Shown here: piece by piece, positions 48,113-60,600 of the stretch
Position numbering within the stretch: the stretch's first letter is position 1
Layout of the letters: the number at the start of each line of letters is the position of its first letter
Assembly (NCBI GenBank): GCA_028023455.1
Contig: JAQFVV010012497.1
Coordinates: 4,340,001 to 4,404,000 of the forward strand
Source: Epiperipatus broadwayi
Lineage: Eukaryota > Onychophora > Udeonychophora > Euonychophora > Peripatidae
Direction: 5' to 3'
DNA length: 64,000 bases
The notes under the pieces: model-generated
What the model was told of the DNA's origin: nothing
Seen by the model: only the letters and a program-made list of their open reading frames with translations
Databases searched by the model: none
Translations under genes and position numbers: made by a program

Positions 48113-50180
48113 TTGTTAAAGATGACATTTGTCCAATGTGAATGAAGAATATAGTGCAGAGAAGACGGATCATTTAGATATATAAATTAATATCAGAAAA
48201 CAAAATGTTAAAATGATTTATTTTTTAATAAAATAAATTGATATGTGAAAAGGAGAACAATCAAAATTTAAATTGTTGTAGGATACTTAAAAATAATATA
48301 AAAAATGTACTATTACCACAAATTTAATTACACTTGTAAATTCTCAAGCAAATATATATATATGAACAAATACAAAATATAGATTCACATCTTTTACCCA
48401 TGAAAATATTTGCTTTAATATAAATATACACACATACATATTCTAAACCACAAAGCAAATAATATTTTAAGTGTTTTTTTTAAGTATTGGAAAGAGCTTT
48501 GTTTTTTTATATGTATTTATCTAAAAGTATAATCTTTTACAAGAATTATATCTCAAACATCTTTTTCCTGGTGTGGATATGACTTTACATTTACACAGCA
48601 ATGAAAATTTATACTGTCAATAAACATTACATAATATGAATTATTTTATACATTATCAAATCAACATTTAGAGCTAAAGAATAAATTTCAATGAGCTCTT
48701 TACATCAATAAGATGCAGATATAATATATATAGCATATTTATATCACATATAATCCAAATATATATGTATATATATTTGGATTATATATATATATAATAA
48801 CACAATACACCTGTTTCCATTTGTTTTAATTTAGCATGCACCTAATAAAACTTCATGAATAACAATATTCTATAGTATTCCATTTTTATGATGTGTTAAT
48901 AATTTATTTATTTTATAATGGAAAATAATTTATTACTTTAATCTCACAAAAAATATATGTAATTTTAATAGCTATAGAAGATTTATTTAAATAAAGATTA
49001 ACATATAAATTAATTTAACAGCCAATAAAGAAATTCTATAATGAACGATTAAATTTAAAAAAAATATGTAAAAATCTTTGACAACCATTCTTTCCTCCAA
49101 ATAGAAAGATCTTTAGAATTTGGAAAGAAGAAAAAGAATAACACTTAAAAGGCACAAATTAAATGGTTGTTCAGACCTCTTTTTTGAAGAAAGATGAAAT
49201 TGATAGGGCTTGGCAGAAGGCAAAACCTATATTGAAAAATAAACTATTGATCTAGGTCATGAAGATGTTGGCAAACTCTGTCATCTTGGACTTTTAAATA
49301 ACAGAATTGTGTTAGAGATTGTAAATTCAAAAAATGCCGAGTTGCAGCTGAGATCCTATTATATATCCTACTACAATGCAACTTGATTAAACTTGAGAGA
49401 ATAAATAACATAACTGGCTATGCTCTCTCTAATCCTAGGTTTCTATGAATGATTATTTCTTTTCAGAAAGTTCAGATTTTTAATGGTTATGTATGACATA
49501 TTTTTCCAAATATGTCAGTGCATATTCATCAGATATCTGATTTCAGAAGTTACCATCAACATGTTGCTGAATACCCAAATTTCCATGAAAGGCAAACTAC
49601 AAACAATATTTACTAATTATGGTGCATCATCAAATAGTTGATATATATGCAATATAGAAAATGATGAATTCTTCAAGCAAGTTTTTTTTAAAAAATTTGC
49701 TTGGAAAAATGCTCTTTTACTATCAAACAAAATACAATTTCCATTATATCAATTTTTACAGATAAAAAATTATCCCAGATCTGTACTTATAAAATAATAC
49801 ATTTTTTACACATTCCAAACAATATTGTAAAAATACTACTTATCACTTTCTCACTAAAATATAATTCTAATTACATTTTCATAATGTTTCTGTAATACTA
49901 AAATCATTTTAAGTAAGTATTAATATTATTACTTGTACAGTTTATTCTTGTGATACATATATAAATCAGGTAATAGATGTATGCCGCCAATTTTAAACAT
50001 TGGTGTAAAAAAAGATTATTCAATGTTAATTTCTTTATATATGCTAAGCATACTTTCAGCTGTTGAAGCCAGAATTATATTTTAAAACATTAATCCCAAA
50101 ATGTATGTTTTGCTAATTCTAGAATTAAAATACTAGATTTAATACTGGAATTTAGTACTGCAATCTCTGTTTATCACACA
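48113..50180. other. No recognised gene
   Basis: A+T-rich. It has a short palindrome at about 48746-48792 (ATATAATCCAAATATATATG and its mirror). A slightly more balanced segment at 49090-49440 has broken short frames only. Confidence 0.4.
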
Positions 50181-50183
50181 CAT

Positions 50184-50998
50184 GTAAATTAACTAATAAA
50201 TGGAAACTCCGTTATATAAATGAAGTTAAATCTACAGCCAAGGTGTAATGATGTGCAGCAACTAATAAGACTAGTTCTGCTGGCTGAAAGTAAACAATAG
50301 TAAACCTATTCCAAACTACTACTAATCAAAAGGAAACCCTTTTTTTATAAGTCACTCACAATGTTATGTATGAGCCAGTAGCTGGATATTATAGTTGTAA
50401 GAGTTGAGATACAAATGTATAGCAACATTTCTTATATTTTAACTGAAATTAAGATTCTCCCATCAATAAGTCATGTATTTGAATTTAACATTTTTAACGA
50501 GTTAATGTAGATGTAAATTAATTAGTAAATGGGAACCCTTGTTATACAAATGAAAATTAAACTCACAGCCAAGGAATATTGATGTTCAGCAACCAGTAAG
50601 ACCAGTACTGCTGGCTGAAAGTAAACAAGAGCAAATATGTCTAAGCTACTAGTAACAAAAAAAGAGGCTTTCTTATGAACAGTCACTCACATTGCTATGT
50701 GTGAACCAGTTGCTGGACATTATAGTTATAAGATTTGAGATACAATATATAGCAATAATTCTTACATCCCTACTGAAATTTAGACTCCCATCAGCAAGAT
50801 TTTTAACTGGCATATACATAATAATGTGAGTGACTAATCAAAAAAGAGTTTCCTTTTGATTAGTAGTAGCTTGGACAGGTTTGCTATTATTTACTTTCAG
50901 TTGCAGAAATGGTCTTATTCATTGCTGCACAACAATACACCTTGGCTGTGGATTTAACTTCATTTATATAATGGAGTTCCCATTTATATATTTATAAA
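50184..50998. repeat. Three-copy repeat: two direct units and one inverted unit
   Basis: Unit 1 (50184 to about 50480) and unit 2 (50513 to about 50801) are direct copies. The third copy (about 50806-50998) is their reverse complement over the first 185 bp, with shared motifs CAGCCAAGG, CTGAAAGTAAACAA, GTCACTCACA and ATGAGCCAG. The outer ends (ATGGAAACTCCGTTATATAA and its complement at about 50956-50975) form long terminal inverted repeats, so this is probably a MITE with an internal duplication of one arm. Confidence 0.85.
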
Positions 50999-51585
50999 GT
51001 TGCAAGTTTATTTGAAATGTTGAAGCAACTAAATCTACAAAGCTGGTAACATCAAAGTGCTACTAACAATTTAAGTATATTCTCTTGTTTTTATATTCAT
51101 GCACATAAATCAATGCTTATTTGAAATTAAAAACTAGTTTTCTGAATTCATTCACTCATTGTATATAGATTAAAAGCAAATTCTTTTAATATTTTGCATT
51201 ATTTAATTAATATATGATAAAAAGGTTTTTAAAAGTATAATGTGTCAAATACAATATTATTTATTAAGTTAATGTTGCATGTTTTTTTTAACGTCAGATT
51301 TTTTTAGCTTGGGAAATCAATTCTAGTATTTTTACAGCTATTTTTTGAAGTGATTAGCTAAAAAAAATGATTAGACTTTTCTCAGCTTATCATATTTTCT
51401 CACAGTTAAAAAAAAAAATCTCAAAATTAATTTTAAGATAGAATAAATTGTACATTCTACAATTAAGATCTTTTTTGAAGCAAAATGTACTATCAAGAAA
51501 TAAAGTGAATATATCAGAAAATATCAATTTTCCAGTTACTTAAAAATATTGTAATATAAGATTTAATATATTGGTACTTACATAT

Positions 51586-53090
51586 CAGACCTGCAATTCA
51601 TATTATACTTGCAAGACCATTTCACATTTGTATCAATCGGCCAACAGCTTTCTAATCTTTTGATCTGACCAAAATAATGCATACACTTGGATCTTCTACA
51701 AACATAAAATGATAAATTCATCTAAATAGACCACGTGTATTTATTTTTTCACCAGATTTAGAAAGTTATCAGCAGCCTAAATATGTATATGAAAAGGTGC
51801 TGCAGATCATTATAATATGTGTTGCACGTCTAATATTAAAACAATTACTAAATCACAAAAGTACTGTAAATATTACCCAAAACCCTAAAATATACACATA
51901 CAGTACTTACTGTGAAATATATAAAAATATGATGTGGAATATTAATTTCTAACAATACTAAAAATATGACTTTCAAAAAAATTGATCTTAAAAAGTAAAT
52001 CATGCAATTCCCAAATGTTATTTTAAATATGGATAAAACAGTCACTAAATTATAAAAAGTAGTCTAAAATATCAAAAAACTGTAAATTCCCCTCCTTCAT
52101 GGACATTTATTTAATATGTGTTTGTGCAATCAAAAAAAATCAATCTTAAAAAATAAATTATGCAATACTAAAAATATGACTTTGACCCAAAGAATAGAAT
52201 CTTAAAAAGTACATTTTTAATAACAGTAAAAATATTGATTTGTTGTACTAAAAATATGCAAACAATGACACGTCATTACGCAATTCCCAAATATTAATTT
52301 AAATACAGACAAAACAAACTCTAAATTACAAAAATTGTCTAAAATATTATCAAAAAAACCCGTAAAATATACACATACATTATTTACCATGTAATATATG
52401 AGGAATTGTCATGATGAAACAATGAATTTGTCTGTTCTCCTTTATTTTAAATGGATCAAATTTTTTGTGCTAACATGGAGACTTAAAACTAAAAATTTTC
52501 ACCCCAAAATGAACATGTGATCGTACAATATCCCCCCCCCCCCGCCCAAAGGTAATAAGTAAATGTATTTTTTAAAAAGAAAAAAAGAAAAGAATCATAA
52601 AATAAAGAAATATGGTAAATTTGGAACACTTTTATTAATTATTCATTCTGCTGGAGATATGTTTTTGATTATGTTTAGTGTAGAAATGAACACATCATTA
52701 TAATAGCTTCAATCAGAGTTGCCGCTGTCCTATCATTAATTTTAATGATAACGCAAAGAAAATCAAAAGAAAAAAGGAAAACTATATACACTCACTCACT
52801 TAAAATCAAACGAAACAAGCAAAAATGCAATTGAAATCTTGAAGTAAAACTATGAAATGCAATTGAAATCTGAACAATAACTAACCTTGAATTAAAACTA
52901 CGATAAAATCTGTTGTTAGAATGAAATCTGGGCAATAACTGAGGCTGCCAAAAAATATCACAAAAAAAACCCCTCCATGTTTTGATACATCAGATAACGT
53001 CGCAGGATTTATTTGATATTATTGCAAGGTTAAACATTTATCGCAGATGTGAAAAAGCCTATCATCTCTTCTACATTGCCGGTCTAATAC
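51586..53090. mobile_element. Probable non-autonomous TIR element with internal repeats
   Basis: The left end TCAGACCTGCAATTCATATT and the right end (reverse complement TTAGACCGGCAATGTAGAAG) align over about 48 bp at moderate identity, both reaching a TTTCACAT(C/T)TG block. The flanks TTACATA/ATACATA are similar, but no exact duplication exists. The interior (about 51840-52400) has two or three diverged direct units containing AAAAATATGACTTT, GCAATTCCCAAAT and AAAATATACACATACA. No transposase seen. Confidence 0.5.
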
Positions 53091-53099
53091 ATAATTCCC

Positions 53100-53860
53100 A
53101 AAATATTTTTATAAAAACATATAGATTATCATTAATCTAAGCATCATTAATTCAAAAACTTCTACTCCCTAAATAAAATTATTTATTGTTTTGATTTAGT
53201 GTTATAATTATATAAAAAATTTTTGCTAATATAAATGTGATCCTATTCTGTATTTTAAAATGTATTTATTGTTATTAATACATTACATTTATACAATATC
53301 CTAAAAATTCTACAATGGTTGTAATATAAATAATTTATGATTGCAAATACTCCTAGTAAAATATTTTAATAATATATTTTGATATTAAGAATGTCATGAT
53401 TTTCAAATTAAAAAAAAAAAGATGACCATAATTGAATATCAATCACATTATAATATAAGGCAAAAGATTCATAAAAGTCTTAAGATTTTATAAATCTTGA
53501 TTAATAAAATCCATAATACAAATTTAGATTTTCAACTCAAAAGATTCAAGTCTATGGAATCAAACTCATTATTCCTAAGCAATAAAATTATTTGAATATT
53601 TCTTGTATTACTAACTCTTTTATAATATTAAATCATAATGTCTCACAAGATTAAGTTTTAGATCATATTTTATTTTTAATTTATGTAAATGATATATTTT
53701 CATTTCATTTAGATCCAAAGATTTATCATTTTGATGATGATAATGCTTTCTCTTGAGCAGTGGTTTCATATACTTACCTTGAAAAAATAATTAAAGATGA
53801 CTTAATTAAATTAAAAAATGGCTAGATTTTAATTGTTTATCAGTTTATTTAGTTGAAGCT
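53100..53860. other. No recognised feature
   Basis: A+T-rich sequence leading into the TRA2 pseudogene; no repeat partner found in the window. Confidence 0.35.
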
Positions 53861-53863
53861 ATT

Positions 53864-54257
53864 CTTATTCTAGATCCCATGACCAAGATTATTATCGAAG
53901 TCATAATAGATTGCCACTGTCAAATAGACATTGGAAGAAGAGAGAATTCTCCATCTGTCGATATCTTGGAGTTTTTGATATGAGTTTGTATACACATGAA
54001 TGACATTTTAAAGAAATATTTAGCAGATATGAAAAAGTTGAGCAAGTCAATATTGTTTATGATCAAACTGGTCCAATATTAGTGAGACTGAAGGAGAAAG
54101 AATTAGAATAGATTTTTCAATAACTCAGAAAGCTCATACACCAACACTTGGTGTTCACATGGGTAAAACAACTAATTCTCATTATAATAGATATTCTTCA
54201 TCACCTTATCGTCACAAATGTTATTCGAGCTCAAAATTCCATTCATACTTTAGATGA
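53864..54257 (+). pseudogene. Decayed transformer-2 (TRA2) pseudogene
   Basis: Conceptual translation gives an Arg/Ser-rich start (YSRSHDQDYYRSHN), then RRM pieces CRYLGVFDMSLYTHE, a stop, HFKEIFSRYEKVEQVNIVYD and QTG. The middle of the RRM, including the RNP1 segment, is deleted near 54070-54090. The frame resumes as RIRIDFSITQKAHTPTLGVH and an S/Y/R-rich tail, stopping at 54255. The combination LGVF..SLYT, FSRYEKV and RIR.DFSIT.KAHTPT is specific to TRA2-type splicing regulators. The in-frame TGA, the deletion and the lack of splice borders point to a pseudogene, possibly retrocopied. A 62-codon frame at 54148-54336 is in another phase. Confidence 0.85.
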
Positions 54258-55620
54258 CCTTGATGCTATTGGGCTACAGAAGATTTATTCAAGACCTGTG
54301 GTTATGAATGAACCACGTGGTGATTGTGTGAGGTAAGTTAACTTTTCAAATTGGCTTTTTATTGTGATTGTGAAATTAAGACTATAACATTTTTGAATAC
54401 ATGTTTAAAATTTAAGACTTTTTAAATTTATCTCTTTTTTATTATTATTATTCATTTATTATTTGGGGGCAAAAAATTACAATAGCAGATGTTGATTTCA
54501 AAATTGTTTAATGTCTTTTACTTTATTAAAAAAAGTAATGTCAATTTGTTTCACGTTAAAAATTTTCTCATTAATTTTTTTTCCAAAATAGAAGTCTTTA
54601 GATCATTTTCTTTATTTATTTATTATAATTTCATAATTTAATATTTTAAATTAATGCAGAATTAAGTACATAGTATACTTTATATTCATTGTTCTTTATT
54701 TCAGACTATCATAATAAAGGTCAGCTGTATTAATAAAAATCACTATTTGTAATAACTATTTTTTGCATTGCATTAATACTTATACTTGTGCCAATATTTC
54801 ATTTGTTAATAATTGTTGTTATCTAGGTGTATTTATCCTTGTCAAATCATATTGATTTTGTTCTCACATAAATTAAATTATATTTTTCCATTTATCTAAG
54901 TTTTTAGTTATTTGAGGCATTATTCTGCTTTTGCAAAGTCAATTTTATCTGTTTTACAGAATTATATAATACATATTATTTTTGGTAGATCTGTTAGAGA
55001 TGTTTATGGAACTCATAATATATCAGATATTGTTCATTTATTTTGGTTTAGAATAATATTTGATATATATTATAGAAAATCTCACTTAGGTTCTAGATTT
55101 CCTGTTGTACATAAATGATTATCCATTAGGTATCAATTAATTTACCAAATTTTCTCAAAATTTCCAATCAGAACCAACTTAGTTATTATGGTCCCAAATT
55201 ATTTAATATGCTTATGTAAGAATCTCCTTTGAATTTAATTAATACCAGTTATTTGATTCTTAAAAAAAGGTTTATGTCATTGGTTGTATTATACCAAATA
55301 TATTATGCTTTATATTTTATTACTTATATTTTTAACTCCTCACTCAAGATTTTTCTTGTATGGACTTTATATTACTCTATTATTCACTTGTTAATAAATA
55401 AATAAAATTACTATTTCTGCAGCTTTTGTCACCATTATTTTTAATAATACTACAACTATTTCTAGTGATTAATCTTTCAGACTATTTTATAAAATAATAC
55501 TCTCTTCTTCATTGATAAAAGGAGAGGGATCTATTAAATAAACATAAAATAATTTATCATTTAAAACTCTTGTCCTAATTTGTATTATCTCATTAAAGAT
55601 CACAACCAACCACAAGCCAT
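54258..55620. other. No recognised feature
   Basis: A+T-rich sequence. The open frame at 54912-55118 shows no domain or splice context and is not supported as a gene. Confidence 0.35.
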
Positions 55621-55629
55621 ATAATATTC

Positions 55630-55936
55630 ACCATATAATACTAAATTGTCCAAGCATTTTACTACTGTTACACAATGCTTTATTTACCACCCTTTCTTAC
55701 AATTTACAGTTTCAGTTGCCCAGCAATCTTCTTCAGAACTTTATATCTCCCAACCTCAATTGTTACAATCAAATTTATTTGTAAGAGTTGATTTGATTGT
55801 AACAGTTGAGGTTAGGAGATATAAAGTTTTGAAGAAGATTGCTGGGGCAATCGAAACTATAAACTGTAAGAAAGAGAGGTAAATAAAGCATTGTGTAACA
55901 GTAGTAAAGTGCTTGGACAATTTAGTATTATATGGT
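55630..55936. mobile_element. 307-bp near-perfect palindrome (MITE-like)
   Basis: Starts ACCATATAATACTAAATTGT and ends with its reverse complement; arms of about 150 bp meet near 55783 with only a few mismatches. The open frame at 55646-55882 is produced by the palindrome. TA dinucleotides occur at the borders, but the exact target duplication is unclear. Confidence 0.85.
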
Positions 55937-57640
55937 ATACACTTGGCAATGCAATAAGAAAGACTAGTCCATACAATATTTGTTGGTTAATTGATATCAA
56001 AATATTTTATCTGATTAAGCCCAAAACAATCTAGTTCAATCAGATATAATCAAAATGATTGTAAAAGAAAAACAAAAAATATAATTGTATATATCTCTCC
56101 TTACTGATAAAAGCAGTGTTATAATTTTATAGATATTGAACCATGAAGAATAGGTGAGTAAGAAATCAAAAAAAAAAAATTAATCAAGGAATGTATAAAA
56201 TTAAAAAAAACTGTTTCACCAGACAGAATTTTCCAAATGAAGAATTTGTCCATATTAAGTTGAAAAGAGTATTTCTCACTGTAATAGGCAAGTATGGTAA
56301 AAAGTTTAAGTATCAAGCTTCTTAAATGCAAACCAGTATGATGGGATCATAACATAATTTTCTGGATGTGATGATATTGTATTTATTATACTGTGAAGGC
56401 AGCTCTTCATTGGGTTGGAAGAGAAAGTAATTGTAAGAATAAGAAAGACTATAATGGTGATTATAATTACAAATTTATAAATCTGATTAGAATTACTACA
56501 TGTGAATAATGATGACTGTATTCTTAACTTAAAAAATATGATTATTTTTGATTATATTTTTAGATATGCACTTTACTTTTTTTAGATATCGTATGACAAT
56601 TTGTCTGAGAAGCATATGTGTCTGTTCACATCTAAGATCTGAAGCAACTTCAAAAATGCAAAGTCAATTCATTATTTAAAAAGAAATGCAAAATTGCCTA
56701 AAAAGATGTGCTTATTTTTTCCAGTAGTTTTGAATGTTATCTCATTTACATATCCAAAATATTGATAAACTTTTCTGGTTCAATTCAAAGTGACAGATTA
56801 TCATTAAACACTATGGATTTTAATCCAAATAATATTGATCTTGAATACAAGAATATGGCAATGCAATAATAATGATTCCTTTAATTCTACCGATTTCTTC
56901 TAAAGTAATATCAGTGGAATTCAGATAGTCATTAGCTAAAATCATTTTTTTTTTTTTTTGCAGAAAGTCATTGACATTAAAAGGCATAACACATTACTTT
57001 TGTTTTCCCTTCACACTCTTGAAAATTTGTTATGTATTGTTGTGAAATAAAATTTTTAAAGTACATTTTATTAAAAATTTTTATGAATTTATTTTCTATT
57101 GATAGTTTCAATTATGGTCATAAGATTAATTTATAATTTGATGTAATCCTTCATGTTTTGAAGACTCATAAAATCTGCATAAGTTTTAATAAAATATATC
57201 CCCAAAATTTTATCTTATAATAATACAAAATAATTTTTTAAGAGCATGAAGGAAACATAAGTAATGTGTAATGCTTTTTATTATCAATAACTTGTAAAGA
57301 GAAATTCTCACACAGAAAAAAAGAAAGCAAAGTATTAATAAAACTGAAATTTTTGCATATGAAAATTTGTTAAACAGAGCCAGATATAAAAATGGAAAGA
57401 ATGATCCTAATAAAAGTTCATTCTCACAAAAAATAATGAGACAAATTTATCAGTTCAAATTATCATTAAATTCATTCTGAGCTGTCAAAAAAAAAAAAAA
57501 CAACAATATTGGATTCTTGTAAATTGAATTTAGTAGCAATTGAAATGATAGAGGTATAATTTTTTTAAAATAAAATATCAGTATAATTTTTTTTTTTTTT
57601 AAATATTTTTTTGTGTAAAATAAATTATTATCATCAGAAT
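55937..57640. other. No recognised feature
   Basis: A+T-rich sequence with A- and T-runs; no coding or repeat structure that I can support. Confidence 0.35.
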
Positions 57641-57642
57641 AG

Positions 57643-58020
57643 TGCTCTGCATTGTGATCGTGTGTCAGACGCTAGAGCTCAAGAACCATGAATTGTATCC
57701 AATTCTATCACATCCAGCGTTCAAAATTTTTGTGAATTACCAAATAATAATCCATTTAATTTTTCTCCCTGTGGCTGATGCATTGATTGAGTAATAGATT
57801 TTGAAACTTAAAATCAATGAACCACAACCCAGTTCTGTGACTTCCAGAACTGGAACTTTTTATGAACTCCCAAGCAATAAACCATTCAATTATTTTAGTC
57901 CTCCATAATTTAGTGCGGAGTTAAATTTCTAGAGCTCAAAGTTCATGGATCACAACTCAGTTCTATCATTTTAGATACTCAAACTTCTTATGAACTCCCA
58001 AGCAATAAAACCTTGATTAG
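57643..58020 (+). repeat. Three tandem units of short interspersed repeat family 2
   Basis: Units at about 57643-57770, 57772-57898 and 57899-58020 share a GAGCTCAA/TTCATG block, a CACAAC(T/C)CAGTTCT-TCA block, ACTCAAACTT-like and TTATGAACTCCCAAGCAATA motifs and an ATTCAATTATTTTAGTCC-like tail. The first unit is the most diverged. The head TCAGACGCTAGAGCTCAAG resembles a tRNA-derived SINE head. Confidence 0.65.
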
Positions 58021-60150
58021 ATATATTAGAATAGTTTTTAACGATATGATTGGATGCAGGGTATTTTTCTTTTTAAGCGATTGTACTTAAAATAAGAGAG
58101 TAAAAAAAAAAGTTCTTTTATTGAGTACTTTGGAATTCACTTTAAAAAAAAAAAAAGAGTATTTAAAAACTACCACAAAATTATTGACTGGAGTATCATT
58201 CAACCATTTTTTATCAATAGACATTCATCCAATATTGCTAATTTTCAATTGAAAATTGTTACCACTTCAAAGAATTGAAACAAAATAGAAATAATTTCAA
58301 TTTTTTTTAAACATTAAAAAAAAATCTTGTTGATAAAAGTTTTTTTTCCCCCTAGAAAATGAACTAATCACATAATTCTATTCTGTTTGTTCAGGATTGA
58401 TTGGAGAATCAATTGATATCATAAAATTCAAAAGCTTGCAGAAATATATGCAATAAAGTGCCTAAAATTTAACACAATTCATTCATCTATAAAAAATAGT
58501 GAATTATGATAAACAGATTTACTTAGGAAAATTATTAAATTGAAATAATAATAATAAACTATAAAAAAACAAATACAAGCATTCATATGTGCATATATAC
58601 AAACCTTAATTAACAGAAGAAAAAAAAATACCTTTTTTCTATAGCTTCTGACCTAAAAATATATATATACAGATATGTATAAATAATATATATATATATG
58701 TATTTTCTAATATTTATTTATAAGTTTACACACACACACATATATATATATATATATGCTTTAAATATTATTCCTATACATGCATATATAAAATCTTATT
58801 AATTTAATCATTATGAAATATATAATAAAATGAATTACTGTTATTACTGTATTAAGTTTTTGTAAAATTATATAGGAATGCTTTCAATTACTGTGAACAC
58901 AAATTACTATCAGTTACAATGTGATAAAAATTACGGCAATGACTGTTATTTATTATATATAGCTATATATGCTGGCTACTATACTTAGGCAACTAAAGAT
59001 ATTCACAGATAGTGGATAGTGAAATGCGATTCAGATATGAGTTATCTATGAATAATCAATAAGCAGTGCCCAATCAAGAGTACTACCTACTGCATTGAAC
59101 ACAAAGATAATAGTATATCAAAGTCTAGATCCTGTTTCCAATACAAGCTGTCTTTTCTATCCCCTCTCTAAGTTCTTTAGGCTTATTGTCTTCAATCATT
59201 TTAATTATGATAGGACTCAGTGATTGTAAGCCTCCAATATCATCAATCATCCCTGTGTCCTGATATGACAATGAGATTGTATTTATGCAATTATATTTCA
59301 TTTCAGCTACACAACTATTCTGATTAAATCTTTTTCCTTTTTTGTACAAAAGTCATCAATGCTGAGAAAGCATACAAGACATTACAATTTAATAATGAAT
59401 CATAATGGAAATAGCTGTAGAACTGGAGCTTCAATGTGGCAAATCATTGTATGTTTAAGCAAAATTATTTCAGATATCTTCCTACCTATAATGAACATTA
59501 AAGGACTTAAAAAAAGTGATCTAAAAATAATTTGCACAATCTAACTAGATCACTATGTCTTGTAGATCACTCATTAAAATGGTGAAAATAAATTAAATAT
59601 TAGTATGATAAAAATAGTAACAAAGCAGGGAATTGTGAAATAGTGAATGTAAGTATTTTAATTCTATTTTTTTTTACTTCTAAATATAGTTATGAAATGC
59701 ATTGTCAAGATTTAAGATTGACATGTAGCAACTCACACTGAAACTTTCCTCCACATAAAGGAAATTCAAGTAATGATCATTAATTTTTTGGAAAGCAGTA
59801 AATGAAGAGATTGCATAATAATGGATTTTTTATGAATACAACCTGATATCTTCTATTCTTGGAATTCATAGATTTATTAATAAAATTGAATGACTTTAAA
59901 ATTTATCTGTGCAATGGTATCTTTATCTATCCTATTAAAGCCTAATTTCCAAGTTTGGGTTCAGATACTTTGTGGGAAAAAGTTTTTATTCCTTGTTGAA
60001 TAATATTACAATAACAATACCATTAAAGATTACATTTTTCTTCTTGGAGATTTTATTCAAGTATTGGTAAGAAGAGAGAACATTGCTAAAATTATTGGAA
60101 ATAATGATATTGGCTCTGTAATCTCAAATGACCTGTTGCAATTGAACTTT
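58021..60150. other. No recognised gene; microsatellites
   Basis: Contains TA and CA/TA microsatellites at 58660-58700 and 58728-58758. The minus-strand open frame at 59125-59349 (74 codons) has an ordinary amino-acid mix, but no motif or splice site that I can defend. Confidence 0.35.
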
Positions 60151-60600
60151 TGCACATTACATGAAATAATAGCAACTCTTCACTAATACTATCTAGGATA
60201 AACTTGAGTAATCAGTGATTGCCGGATATACTTAAAATATTTTTATTTAGTATTTAAATTTCCATTCTCAGACTTGTTTCTGGCTTTTGCTTTTATCAGT
60301 GTAGAATGGGATTCAAAGATAATAGGAATACAAATATACATTCAGCAAATATTTACCTGTCAAATTAAAAACTTGAAGTCCAAGCCAAGTTGCTTGAACA
60401 TTTATATAGATTTGAAACTAGATTCAATAATTATTTTATATCTTTATCATTGATTATAGATATTTATTCTCCAGATAGGAGAGTTAATAATTTAAGCAAT
60501 AACAAATACCCAGTTAAACAATACAAGAGAAGCTTAGCTAGATAACACTGGAATGGACAGCTGCTCTTATATTTAAGCTGGGAATTTTGTGATTTGTTGT
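60150..60600 (+). repeat. Dispersed repeat, copy related to 14370-14850
   Basis: Collinear with the 14.4-kb copy through CATTCTCAGA, AAAAACTTGAAGTCCAAGCC, TTGAACATTTATATAGA and the later GATAACACTGGAA/ GCTGCTCTTATAT part. Moderate identity, so an old repeat. Confidence 0.45.

Noticed and set aside
47676-48173. Minus-strand frames opposite the RTE ORF
   Set aside because: Antisense shadows of a convincing reverse-transcriptase frame.
54148-54336. 62-codon frame overlapping the TRA2 pseudogene
   Set aside because: It is in a different phase from the TRA2-like residues and has no recognisable motif.
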